A stretch of DNA of 57,616 bases. It comes from Anaerolineae bacterium (lineage in GTDB: Bacteria; Chloroflexota; Anaerolineae; Caldilineales; Caldilineaceae). Positions 15,846 through 22,746 of the stretch are shown piece after piece (the first letter of the stretch is position 1; every line of letters starts with the position of its first letter). The stretch covers positions 1 through 57,616 of the forward strand of contig JAUIHI010000040.1 in assembly GCA_030432295.1 (NCBI GenBank), given 5' to 3'. The translations under genes and the position numbers were made by a program. The notes below the pieces were generated by a model. It made no database searches. It was not told the origin of the DNA and was given only the letters and a program-made list of their open reading frames with translations.

Positions 15846-16799
15846 ATGGTTCACCGACAGCTTATCGCCGATTTGACGCTCCTGCTGGTGGTGATCGTGT
15901 GGGGCGCAACTTTTGTGATGGTGCAGGATGCGATCCAGGAATGGCCGGTCTTTGCGTTCCTGGCGTTGCGTTTTGCCATCGCCACGGCAGCTTTCGCTCC
16001 GATCTTTCTTTGGCGGCGGATGCGCTCCGGTTCAACAGCAAACCACGAAGACACAAAGGCACAAAGTAGGATTTTGATTCCAGCGATTGTCATCGGCCTT
16101 GTGCTGGGGGCCAGCTACGCCTTTCAGACCGTTGGCCTGCTCTACACCACCCCGGCCAAAACCGGCTTTATTACAGGGCTGAATGTGATTCTTGTGCCGG
16201 TGGGGGCCGCGCTCTTCTTGCGCCAGCGGGCCGGTGCGCCGGTGATTTTGGGGGTGCTGCTGGCGACGATTGGGCTGGCCCTCCTCAGCCTGAACGACGA
16301 TTTATCCATCGGGTTCGGTGATTTTCTCGTCTTCATCTGTGCCATTGCCGTGGCTGCCCAGATTCTGCTGGTCGCCCGCTACGCGCCCCAGGTTTCCCCT
16401 TTTCGCCTGGCGGCCATTCAGATTGCTACAATGGCCGTGGCCTGTGCGATTATTTCGCTGATCTTTGAGGTTCCCGCGGGTCTGCCGCCTCTGTCGGGCA
16501 ATGTTCTCTTTGCGGCTGTCTTCACGGGTCTGCTGGCGACGACCTTCGCCTTCACTGCCCAGGCCTGGGCACAACGCTTCACCAGCGCCAGCCACATTGC
16601 CCTGCTTTATACTTTGGAGCCGGTCACAGCCGCCCTCTTCAGCTATCTGCTCATCGGCGAAATACTGACCCTGCGTGCCCTGATCGGCTGCGCCCTCATT
16701 CTAGTGGGGATGCTGGCCGCGGAACTGGGCAGCCTCTGGTTGGCTGCCCGGCGCAAACGGGTGGTGTTCAACGAGGCACTGCCTGTTTTAAGTGAATAG
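15846..16799 (+). CDS. EamA/DMT-family transporter with repeat insertion
   Basis: 317 residues from ATG 15846. Ten hydrophobic helices in two EamA halves: the first half has V-I-V-W-G-A-T-F-V, A-L-R-F-A-I-A and A-x-K-T-G-F-I-T-G; the second half has Y-T-L-E-P-V-T-A-A-L-F-S-Y-L-L-I-G-E, a hallmark of the family. It is a drug/metabolite exporter or permease of unknown substrate. Odd feature: codons 66-74 (N-H-E-D-T-K-A-Q-S) come from the genomic repeat 16041-16066, placed in the loop between helices 2 and 3. The frame stays open, so the protein is probably still functional. Confidence 0.88.
   Translation: MVHRQLIADLTLLLVVIVWGATFVMVQDAIQEWPVFAFLALRFAIATAAFAPIFLWRRMRSGSTANHEDTKAQSRILIPAIVIGLVLGASYAFQTVGLLYTTPAKTGFITGLNVILVPVGAALFLRQRAGAPVILGVLLATIGLALLSLNDDLSIGFGDFLVFICAIAVAAQILLVARYAPQVSPFRLAAIQIATMAVACAIISLIFEVPAGLPPLSGNVLFAAVFTGLLATTFAFTAQAWAQRFTSASHIALLYTLEPVTAALFSYLLIGEILTLRALIGCALILVGMLAAELGSLWLAARRKRVVFNEALPVLSE
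16041..16066 (+). repeat. Repeat copy embedded in the EamA coding frame
   Basis: The 26 bases match the 15739-15764 arm at 24 positions, allowing in-frame insertion of about nine codons in a cytoplasmic/extracellular loop. Confidence 0.8.
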
Positions 16800-16801
16800 C
16801 T

Positions 16802-16867
16802 ATTGGGTATTGGATATTTCGTCTGGCAGATCGAGTGGCGACCACTAACAAATATCCAATACCCAAT
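16802..16867. repeat. Inverted repeat with perfect 17-bp arms
   Basis: The arms at 16802-16818 and 16851-16867 are ATTGGGTATTGGATATT and its complement. The right arm is identical to the copy inside queA. A looser copy is inside the gene at 29596 (near 30294-30352). Confidence 0.85.
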
Positions 16868-16900
16868 ACTCCAATATCCAGTCTTTTGAAAGGACCCTAC

Positions 16901-18097
16901 GTGACTACCCAAACACCCAATCGACAATCCGCCCCGCCCGTGCGCGGCTCGTGGGAGGAGATGCTGGCCGAGGCGCGCCAGTTGGCCGTCCGCGACGACG
17001 AGCGGGCCGGCGAGAAATACGAACTGCTCATCAGCCGTCTGGTCAAACTTCCCCTGGAACGGCTGGCCGCCAACGAATTTCGCATGCAGCGGATGCTGGA
17101 AGAGTGTATGTTCACCTATCAGTCCTTCCTGGCCCGGCGCAACCGGCTGCAAGAGGCTATCGACTTGCAGGCCGATCAGCTTGTCTACATCTTTGATTCA
17201 GATGCAATGGCCGTCTGGAACGAACGGCAGGCCTATATGCTGGGCTGGCTGGAGCGTCACGACGAGAGTCTGGATTTGATGGCGAAGGTGCAGGCCGAGA
17301 CCCCCTGGGATATCTCCCTGCGCTGGCAACTCTTTGAGATGTATCGCAAGCAGGGGCGCAAGGAGGAGATGGCCGAACTGATTGTGGATTTGGAGGGGCT
17401 GCTCGACGCGCTGGAACGTCACAGCCTGGCCCCGCCGGATGAGGCTATTTCGGTGGAGACCCTGCAAGGGCTGGTGCGCTATCTGAAGATGATGAGTGCG
17501 ATTGAGGCAGGCGAGTGGCAGGCGGCCTACGATTTCTTTGTAGAGGCGGCCAACATCAGCGAGGCTTACAAAGAGAACTGGCATCAACTCTTCCGGCTGC
17601 TGGTGCTGAACGGCGAGCCAAAACTGGCCAACCGGGCGCTGAACCGGGAAAAATCGCCTGCATCCCAGGGCTTCTGGCGGGGACTGAACGGCTACTATCA
17701 GGGCGACAAAGAGGGGTCGAAGGTGGAGTGGGAGCAGGTGACCCGCATCCCCATCGACGATCTTCTCATGCGCTCGGCTGCCGACTGGATTCTCGCCCAA
17801 TACTATCTGGGCGATGCCAAACGGGTGGGGCTACAACTGGCCCTGCGTCTGATCGAAAATATGCGCCAGAACCGGGACCCGCTGATTATTGCCATCGCCG
17901 GGCTGGGCTGGGCTGTGCAGGGCGAGTATTCCCATCTGCGCACAAATCTCGAATTCGCGATCAGCCAATTGCGGGGTAGCTTCAACGGCAACAAACTACC
18001 AGAATTCAACTGGTACTTCTTCCGGGACCTGATTCCTGTTGATGAGTTTGCCAAGATCGAACACTACTTTGAAGTGCCCCGCGGACGGGCCGCGTAG
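16901..18097 (+). CDS. Helical-repeat (TPR-like) protein of unknown function
   Basis: 398 residues from GTG 16901, preferred because AAAGGA lies six nt upstream (16889-16894); the longer ATG-started frame would translate the 16802-16880 repeat. The protein is soluble, acidic/basic mixed and almost entirely amphipathic helices. It has pairs resembling tetratricopeptide repeats (for example around M-L-G-W-L-E-R-H-D-E-S-L-D-L-M and Q-L-F-E-M-Y-R-K-Q-G-R-K-E-E-M). No catalytic motif, signal or membrane segment was seen. It probably acts as a scaffold. Its stop codon lies in the arm of the 18094-18163 palindrome. Confidence 0.65.
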   Translation: MTTQTPNRQSAPPVRGSWEEMLAEARQLAVRDDERAGEKYELLISRLVKLPLERLAANEFRMQRMLEECMFTYQSFLARRNRLQEAIDLQADQLVYIFDSDAMAVWNERQAYMLGWLERHDESLDLMAKVQAETPWDISLRWQLFEMYRKQGRKEEMAELIVDLEGLLDALERHSLAPPDEAISVETLQGLVRYLKMMSAIEAGEWQAAYDFFVEAANISEAYKENWHQLFRLLVLNGEPKLANRALNREKSPASQGFWRGLNGYYQGDKEGSKVEWEQVTRIPIDDLLMRSAADWILAQYYLGDAKRVGLQLALRLIENMRQNRDPLIIAIAGLGWAVQGEYSHLRTNLEFAISQLRGSFNGNKLPEFNWYFFRDLIPVDEFAKIEHYFEVPRGRAA

Positions 18098-18163
18098 GTT
18101 GGGTAAAAACGAAAAAGGGGCCGGGCACTTGCCCGGCCCCTTTTTCGTTTTTACCCAACCTAC
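18094..18163. terminator. Perfect 34-bp-arm bidirectional terminator
   Basis: The arms 18094-18127 and 18130-18163 are fully complementary with a two-base loop. They hold a GGGGCCGGGCA stem flanked by A5 and T5 runs in both directions. It overlaps the stop codon of the gene to the left and touches that of the aminotransferase to the right, so the two convergent genes share one terminator. Confidence 0.9.
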
Positions 18164-19509
18164 TAAAGCACAGAATCCATCGCACTGCCCAGCAGTTCAA
18201 TAATTGTGTCCACTTCGTCGGCGGTGATGGCCAGGGAGGGCGAAAAGGCCAGCGTCCCCGCGCCGATGGGCCGGGTGCGCAGACCCCGCTGCATGGCCGC
18301 GTTGGCAATGGCAGTAGCCTTTGGTTTGTCAGCCGTCCGGCTCTCCCGGTCGGTCACAATCTCCACACCCCAGAGCAGACCCGCGCCCCGCACGTTGTCC
18401 ACAAAGGCGAATTCGTCCCGCAGCCGGTTGAACCCCGCACCCAGCCGCTTGCCCATCTCCGCGGCGTTCTCTACCAGCTTCTGCTCCTGCATAATTTCGA
18501 TATTGCGGATGGCGACCGCACAGGCCGCGGCGTGGCCCGAATAGGTGATGCCGTGCATCCAGGATTCGTCCGCGGGCGCGCTGACGATCACTTCCCGGAT
18601 GGCGTCGGAAATCTGGATACCGCCCAGGGGCAGGTAGCCGCTGGTCACGCCCTTGGCGAAGGCCATAATGTCCGGGCGCAGATTCCAGAGATGCTGGCCG
18701 AACCACTTGCCTGTGCGGCCAAAGCCGGTGATCACCTCGTCGGCGATGAGCAGGACGTCGTATTTGTCGCAGATGGCCCGCACCAGATCGAAGTAACCGT
18801 CGCCGGGCATGACCAGCCCTCCCGCGCCCTGAATCGGTTCGGCAATGAAGCCGCCGACAGTCTCCGGCCCTTCTCGCAGAATTGCTTCTTCCAACGCACG
18901 GGCCGCGGCCTGGGCCACTGTCTCGCCCTCTTTCACGTCGCCCGCATAGCGATAGGCGTTGGGATCGGGGATGTGCAGGAAATCGGCGATGGGGAGGCCG
19001 AACATCTTCCAGTAGCCGGTGACGCCGGTGGCGCTGGCCGCGGCAATCGTAATGCCGTGATAGGCGTTCATCCGGGAGATGATCTTGCGCTTTTCCGGCT
19101 TGCCCAGCCGCCGCCAGTAGTAGTAGACGGTCTTGAATGCGGTCTCGTTGGACTCGGAGCCGCCAGAGGTGAAATAGGTGGTGTTGAGGGTGGGGTGGGC
19201 GAAACCGGCCAGCTTCTCGGCCAGTTGGATAGAAGCCGGGTTGGACATGCCCACAAAGCCGCTGGTGTACGCCAACTTCTGCATCTGGTCCCGGGCCACA
19301 TCGGGCAATTCCTGGTTGCCGTAGCCGATGTTCACATTCCACAGACCGGCCATGCCGTCCAGCACTTTACGCCCGTCCGTGCCGTAGAGCCATACGCCGT
19401 CGGCCCGCTCCACAATCAGCGGATCGCTGTGGGCGCTGGGGTGATGCAGTCCGTGGAGTTGGTGGCTGTCCTGTTGGAGAAGGGTTGCGTGATCGAGAGT
19501 TGTCGTCAT
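18163..19509 (-). CDS. Class III (omega) aminotransferase, PLP-dependent
   Basis: 448 residues, usual length for the family. Residue order fits: W-L-Y-G-T-D-G-R-K-V-L-D near the N-terminus, S-G-G-S-E-S-N-E-T (PLP phosphate), N-A-Y-H-G, the cofactor Asp257 in L-L-I-A-D-E-V-I-T-G-F-G-R-T-G, and Schiff-base Lys286 in F-A-K-G-V-T-S-G-Y-L-P-L-G-G. Such enzymes move an amino group from omega-amino acids, putrescine or similar to pyruvate or 2-oxoglutarate. The exact donor cannot be read. AGAGG lies about 10 nt before the ATG. Confidence 0.9.
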   Translation of the reverse strand: MTTTLDHATLLQQDSHQLHGLHHPSAHSDPLIVERADGVWLYGTDGRKVLDGMAGLWNVNIGYGNQELPDVARDQMQKLAYTSGFVGMSNPASIQLAEKLAGFAHPTLNTTYFTSGGSESNETAFKTVYYYWRRLGKPEKRKIISRMNAYHGITIAAASATGVTGYWKMFGLPIADFLHIPDPNAYRYAGDVKEGETVAQAAARALEEAILREGPETVGGFIAEPIQGAGGLVMPGDGYFDLVRAICDKYDVLLIADEVITGFGRTGKWFGQHLWNLRPDIMAFAKGVTSGYLPLGGIQISDAIREVIVSAPADESWMHGITYSGHAAACAVAIRNIEIMQEQKLVENAAEMGKRLGAGFNRLRDEFAFVDNVRGAGLLWGVEIVTDRESRTADKPKATAIANAAMQRGLRTRPIGAGTLAFSPSLAITADEVDTIIELLGSAMDSVL

Positions 19510-19598
19510 AGGTTTGTGCCTCTTTGATGAAAATTGGAGAGAAAAAACTTTCTCTCAGTATACCCTATTCGAATCAATTCGCCTGCTTTTTCTCCATT

Positions 19599-20825
19599 TC
19601 AACTCTCCCGTTCCCTCTCCATTCGCTTACCCCGCAGCAGCAGAGGCAGAATCGGCGACATCAGCAGGGCGGACGCTGTCAGCGCGGCGGGCAGGGAGAC
19701 GACAGTGCCGATCCAACCCACAGCCGGGCCGCCCACCACCTGGCCGATGGCGTTGAGTTGGCTGGAAAAGGAGATGGCCGTGGCCCGTGCGCTGCCTGAC
19801 GTGTGGCGCACAATCCAGGCGCTGTCCAGGGGTTCGAGGCTGCTGCGGGCTGTGCTGAAAACCCACAGCGCGATCAGCGCCACCCAGAAATTGCCTGCCC
19901 AGGCCAATGCCAACAGCGCGAACACCATCGCTCCATCCAGCAGCATCATCAAACTGACCAGCCGCCCACCGCTTTCGGTGATGCGTTTGCGTCGGGCGAT
20001 CTCCGTGGCCGCAATGGAAAAAAGAGTGCTGCCTGCCCGAATGACCCCAAACCAGACAATCGGCTGTAGCCCGAATAGAATGGGAAAAGTGAAATTGTCC
20101 AGCAGATGGGGCGTCCACAGCCGGTCGTAGCCTTCGCTGTAGAGACCCACCACCAGACTGACAGCCAGAATCACCCGCAGGAGGGGGCGGCTGCGCACCA
20201 TCTGTACGCCGGCCTGGGCTGTCTCCACCATCTGCCGCCAGGAGGTACGCTCGTCGTCCGGGGTAGGGGTGAAGCCCGTCTCTGGCATACTCAGCCAGAG
20301 GAAGAGCGCGAGGCCGAGAAAGAGCAGTCCGCCTAGCACAATCGGCAGTTGGATGGCAATGGTTGCCAGCGCCACACTCAGGGGAATCGCCAGCAAACTG
20401 GCAATCTGGCCGACCTGTGAGCCGCGCAGAAAGACTGGCCCCGCGGCCTCTTCTCCGATTTCATCGGCCAGCCAGGCTTCGGTGGCCCCGCTGGTGAAGG
20501 TGTAGCCCAGTCCCCACAACACCTGATTGAGCAGCACCGCGGCGAAGAAGGGGAACGAGCCTTCGATGACAAAGCCGATTCCCATCAGGGCCACACCGAT
20601 AATCACCGACAGGCGGCGGCTGTAGACATCGGCCAGAATGCCTGTCGGCGCTTCAAAGAGAAAGGCCGACATCTCCAGCGTCGTGCCTACCAGCACCAGT
20701 TGCAATGGCGAAAGGGCGACGGTTTCCGCCTGGTAGACCAGATTGACGGTGAAAATGAGGGTATGGAAAAAGGCGCTGCCCCCGCGCAGGATGAGAAAAA
20801 TACGGGTGGGGTCGAGACGGCGCAT
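19599..20825 (-). CDS. Major facilitator superfamily transporter
   Basis: 408 residues from ATG 20825, with AAAGGA seven nt upstream on the minus strand; a TTG at 20843 is the alternative. About twelve hydrophobic helices in two halves. An MFS-like loop follows helix 2 (E-A-P-T-G-I-L-A-D-V-Y-S-R-R), matching the G-x-x-x-D-(R/K)-x-G-R-(R/K) motif in altered form. The substrate is unknown; tetracycline/macrolide-type or sugar efflux are possible. Confidence 0.85.
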   Translation of the reverse strand: MRRLDPTRIFLILRGGSAFFHTLIFTVNLVYQAETVALSPLQLVLVGTTLEMSAFLFEAPTGILADVYSRRLSVIIGVALMGIGFVIEGSFPFFAAVLLNQVLWGLGYTFTSGATEAWLADEIGEEAAGPVFLRGSQVGQIASLLAIPLSVALATIAIQLPIVLGGLLFLGLALFLWLSMPETGFTPTPDDERTSWRQMVETAQAGVQMVRSRPLLRVILAVSLVVGLYSEGYDRLWTPHLLDNFTFPILFGLQPIVWFGVIRAGSTLFSIAATEIARRKRITESGGRLVSLMMLLDGAMVFALLALAWAGNFWVALIALWVFSTARSSLEPLDSAWIVRHTSGSARATAISFSSQLNAIGQVVGGPAVGWIGTVVSLPAALTASALLMSPILPLLLRGKRMERERES

Positions 20826-20881
20826 GGGCCATTCCTTTGTCAAGAGGGGCTATTGCACGTAGGGTGCTCAAAAAGGTAAAA

Positions 20882-20923
20882 CGAAGGGTGTAGCGTTTCG
20901 GGGGAGAGACGCTACACCCTTCG
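20882..20923 (-). terminator. Hairpin in the gap before the MFS gene
   Basis: Fifteen-base perfect arms (20882-20896 and 20909-20923). On the minus strand it is followed by TTTTACCTTTTT, so it can stop transcripts coming from the SRP RNA side. The rest of 20826-21253 holds no gene that I can support. Confidence 0.5.
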
Positions 20924-20965
20924 GTACTGCCAGAGGCAATGTCCTGAAAGGTGTGCTCAGGACAA

Positions 20966-20992
20966 TAAAAAAACCCACACGTTTGCGACGTG
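20966..20992 (-). terminator. Weak terminator-like hairpin
   Basis: A five-base stem (20978-20982 and 20988-20992) is followed on the minus strand by GGG and seven T. It is short, so confidence is low. Confidence 0.35.
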
Positions 20993-21253
20993 CAGGCCGG
21001 GACAGCAGGACAAAAACAACCAACTCCACCTAATTTCAGGCGGCGCAAGTTAATGCTGTCTATCCGGCTTCGTCGTCAAACGCAATATACGCCAAGAAGT
21101 GATAGCGTCTTTGCAGCAGAGTTCAGTACAATCCATCAACAGGCCAGTCTCGAATCAACGATGATGAGAAAAAATTGAAATTTCGATTTTTGAACAGTCA
21201 AATTTCTACTATTATAGCCTACTAAACCGGAAAAGTCAAATAAAAAAGAGAAA

Positions 21254-21406
21254 AGTCGTGTGCTTTCACCGCTTCGCCAGCTGCCAGGCAGCCCCGTGGC
21301 ACCCAGAACAGCCCGCTTACCGCTGCTGCCTTCCGACCCTGACGGAGTTCACGGCGTCCTGCCGCACAGGACCCAACCGCTGACGAAGCGATGAAAGCAC
21401 ACGACT
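21254..21406 (-). ncRNA. ffs: Signal recognition particle RNA (small bacterial type)
   Basis: The minus strand contains the SRP RNA domain IV core, reading GGTCGGAAGGCAGCAGCGGT (around 21318-21340), between strands that fold into the long hairpin. The outer strands (21254-21281 against about 21380-21106+300, i.e. 21380-21406) pair over almost 27 bases, and the 3' side runs into TTTTCTCTTTTTT, an apparent intrinsic terminator. Ends are set by the outer helix and are approximate; the mature RNA could be nearer 100 nt. It scaffolds Ffh for co-translational targeting, relevant to the many exported proteins nearby. It begins only 7-8 nt after tRNA-Ser. Confidence 0.88.
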
Positions 21407-21412
21407 TTCAGG

Positions 21413-21499
21413 CGGAGAGGGAGGGATTTGAACCCTCGAAACCTTTCGGTTTACGAGCTTTCCAGGCCCGCGCACTAGGCCAGACTATGCGACCTCTCC
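21413..21499 (-). tRNA. tRNA-Ser (anticodon GGA)
   Basis: 87 nt on the minus strand. The acceptor stem GGAGAGG (21499-21493) pairs with CCTCTCC (21420-21414), with discriminator G. The anticodon loop CTGGAAA gives GGA (reads UCC/UCU). A long variable arm and GGTTCAAAT T-loop complete a class II serine tRNA. CCA is not encoded. Confidence 0.95.
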
Positions 21500-21574
21500 A
21501 TACCGACCCGAAGTATAGCATACCCCAATAGATTTGAGCAAATTCTGGTCGAAATTGAGGATTGCGGTTTTATG

Positions 21575-22390
21575 TCAATGGGCACGAACTTTTGGAGTCT
21601 GCTCCTGAAAATGTTCGACAAGTGCCTGGACCAGACCCGGGACTGTGAACTCATCCGTTTCCAGGGGGCGGGGCAGGTCGTGGCTGACCGCGGCTGCGGC
21701 TGTCTGGGGGCCGATGCAGGCCACGGCCACATCCACCAGCATACTGGCGTTGCCTCCCTCGGCTTTCAATCGTTTGAGAAAATTGTGGACGGTTGACGGG
21801 CTGGTGAAAGTTACCGCGTCGATGCGCCCTTCCCAAAATAGCTGGGGGACCGGGTCCCCGCCCTGACCGGTCAGTGTGCGATAGGCGACCACTTGGACGA
21901 CATCGGCCCCGGATGCCTGAAAAGCCTCGGCCAGAAAGGGCCGGGCGATCTCAGATTGGGGCAGGAGCACTCGTTCGCCCGGTTGCACGGCGAGTGCCGA
22001 GGCCAGGGATTCCGCCACAAACTTTTCGGGTATCAGCGCTGTCTGAACACCCAATCTTTGGGCCGCGGCTTCTGCGGTGGCAGGGCCGATGGATGCCACC
22101 CGCACCGCCGTAGCCGCAAGATTATCTGTCGTTCCCACCTTTGCCAGCCGTTGGGCCAGGCTCTCCACTGTGTTTGTGCTGGTCAGAATCAGCCAGTCGA
22201 ATTCGTCCTGCAAAAGGGCCGCCAAAGCGCTGTCCATCGGCGCAAAATCGGCTGGCGGTCCAATGCGGATGGCCGGGTATTGGAGGACAGTGGCTCCCTG
22301 GGCCGTCAATTCGGCTGTCAGCGGTTCGGCCTGATGGCTGGCTCGTGTATTTACAATCGATAGCCCGGACAGGGAGCGTTTCTTTTGCAT
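21575..22390 (-). CDS. hemD: Uroporphyrinogen-III synthase
   Basis: 271 residues from ATG 22390 (M-Q-K-K-R-S; the frame is open to 22441). The fold is recognisable from G-L-S-I-V-N-T-R-A near the N-terminus, the P-A-I-R-I strand, D-W-L-I-L-T-S-T-N-T-V, A-S-I-G-P-A-T-A-E-A, the V-V-A-Y-R-T hinge, the V-T-F-T-S-P-S-T-V-H-N-F motif and C-I-G-P-Q-T-A-A-A-A. HemD closes and inverts ring D of hydroxymethylbilane, feeding haem and corrin synthesis. It stands alone here, without hemC or hemB. Confidence 0.88.
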   Translation of the reverse strand: MQKKRSLSGLSIVNTRASHQAEPLTAELTAQGATVLQYPAIRIGPPADFAPMDSALAALLQDEFDWLILTSTNTVESLAQRLAKVGTTDNLAATAVRVASIGPATAEAAAQRLGVQTALIPEKFVAESLASALAVQPGERVLLPQSEIARPFLAEAFQASGADVVQVVAYRTLTGQGGDPVPQLFWEGRIDAVTFTSPSTVHNFLKRLKAEGGNASMLVDVAVACIGPQTAAAAVSHDLPRPLETDEFTVPGLVQALVEHFQEQTPKVRAH

Positions 22391-22540
22391 TTTGAAACCC
22401 CTATTGGTAGTGATTCGCCGGAAATCGGAGGTTATTGGCAAACATTCGTTTGCTGAGTATAGCCTACTTTTTGTGGCTGGCAGAGTTTCTGTGCGAGTGG
22501 CTTTTGCACACAGAATGCCCTACAGTCCTATTTTGTGCTA

Positions 22541-22569
22541 TGGACAGAGTTGGGCAAGTATGCTAATAA
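22541..22569 (+). promoter_or_regulatory. Candidate promoter for the giant metalloprotease gene
   Basis: TGGACA (22541-22546), a 17-nt spacer and TAATAA (22564-22569), about 115 nt before the upstream ORF. Moderate consensus match. The 352-bp gap 22391-22742 holds otherwise only the short ORF. Confidence 0.4.
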
Positions 22570-22686
22570 TAGATGCGATCCACGACACAGTTACAGCGGT
22601 TTTAGCGCATAGAAGTCTCCCAGGGCTTCGTCTATGCTGCTGCTACCGTGCCTTTCTATCCCCCTATAATCTGTGAGGAGATGTAT

Positions 22687-22746
22687 ATGGATTATCACTT
22701 CGTGCCATCGATGTTATTTCTTGATCCGAGGAGGCTGAACATATGA
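22687..22746 (+). CDS. 19-codon upstream ORF coupled to the metalloprotease gene
   Basis: It starts at ATG 22687 with AGGAG six nt upstream (22676-22680) and encodes M-D-Y-H-F-V-P-S-M-L-F-L-D-P-R-R-L-N-I. Its TGA (22744-22746) overlaps the ATG of the next gene (22743-22745). The downstream gene's own GAGGAGG lies in the Arg-Arg codons. This geometry is that of a translation-coupling leader. No known peptide family; it could also be chance. Confidence 0.45.
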   Translation: MDYHFVPSMLFLDPRRLNI

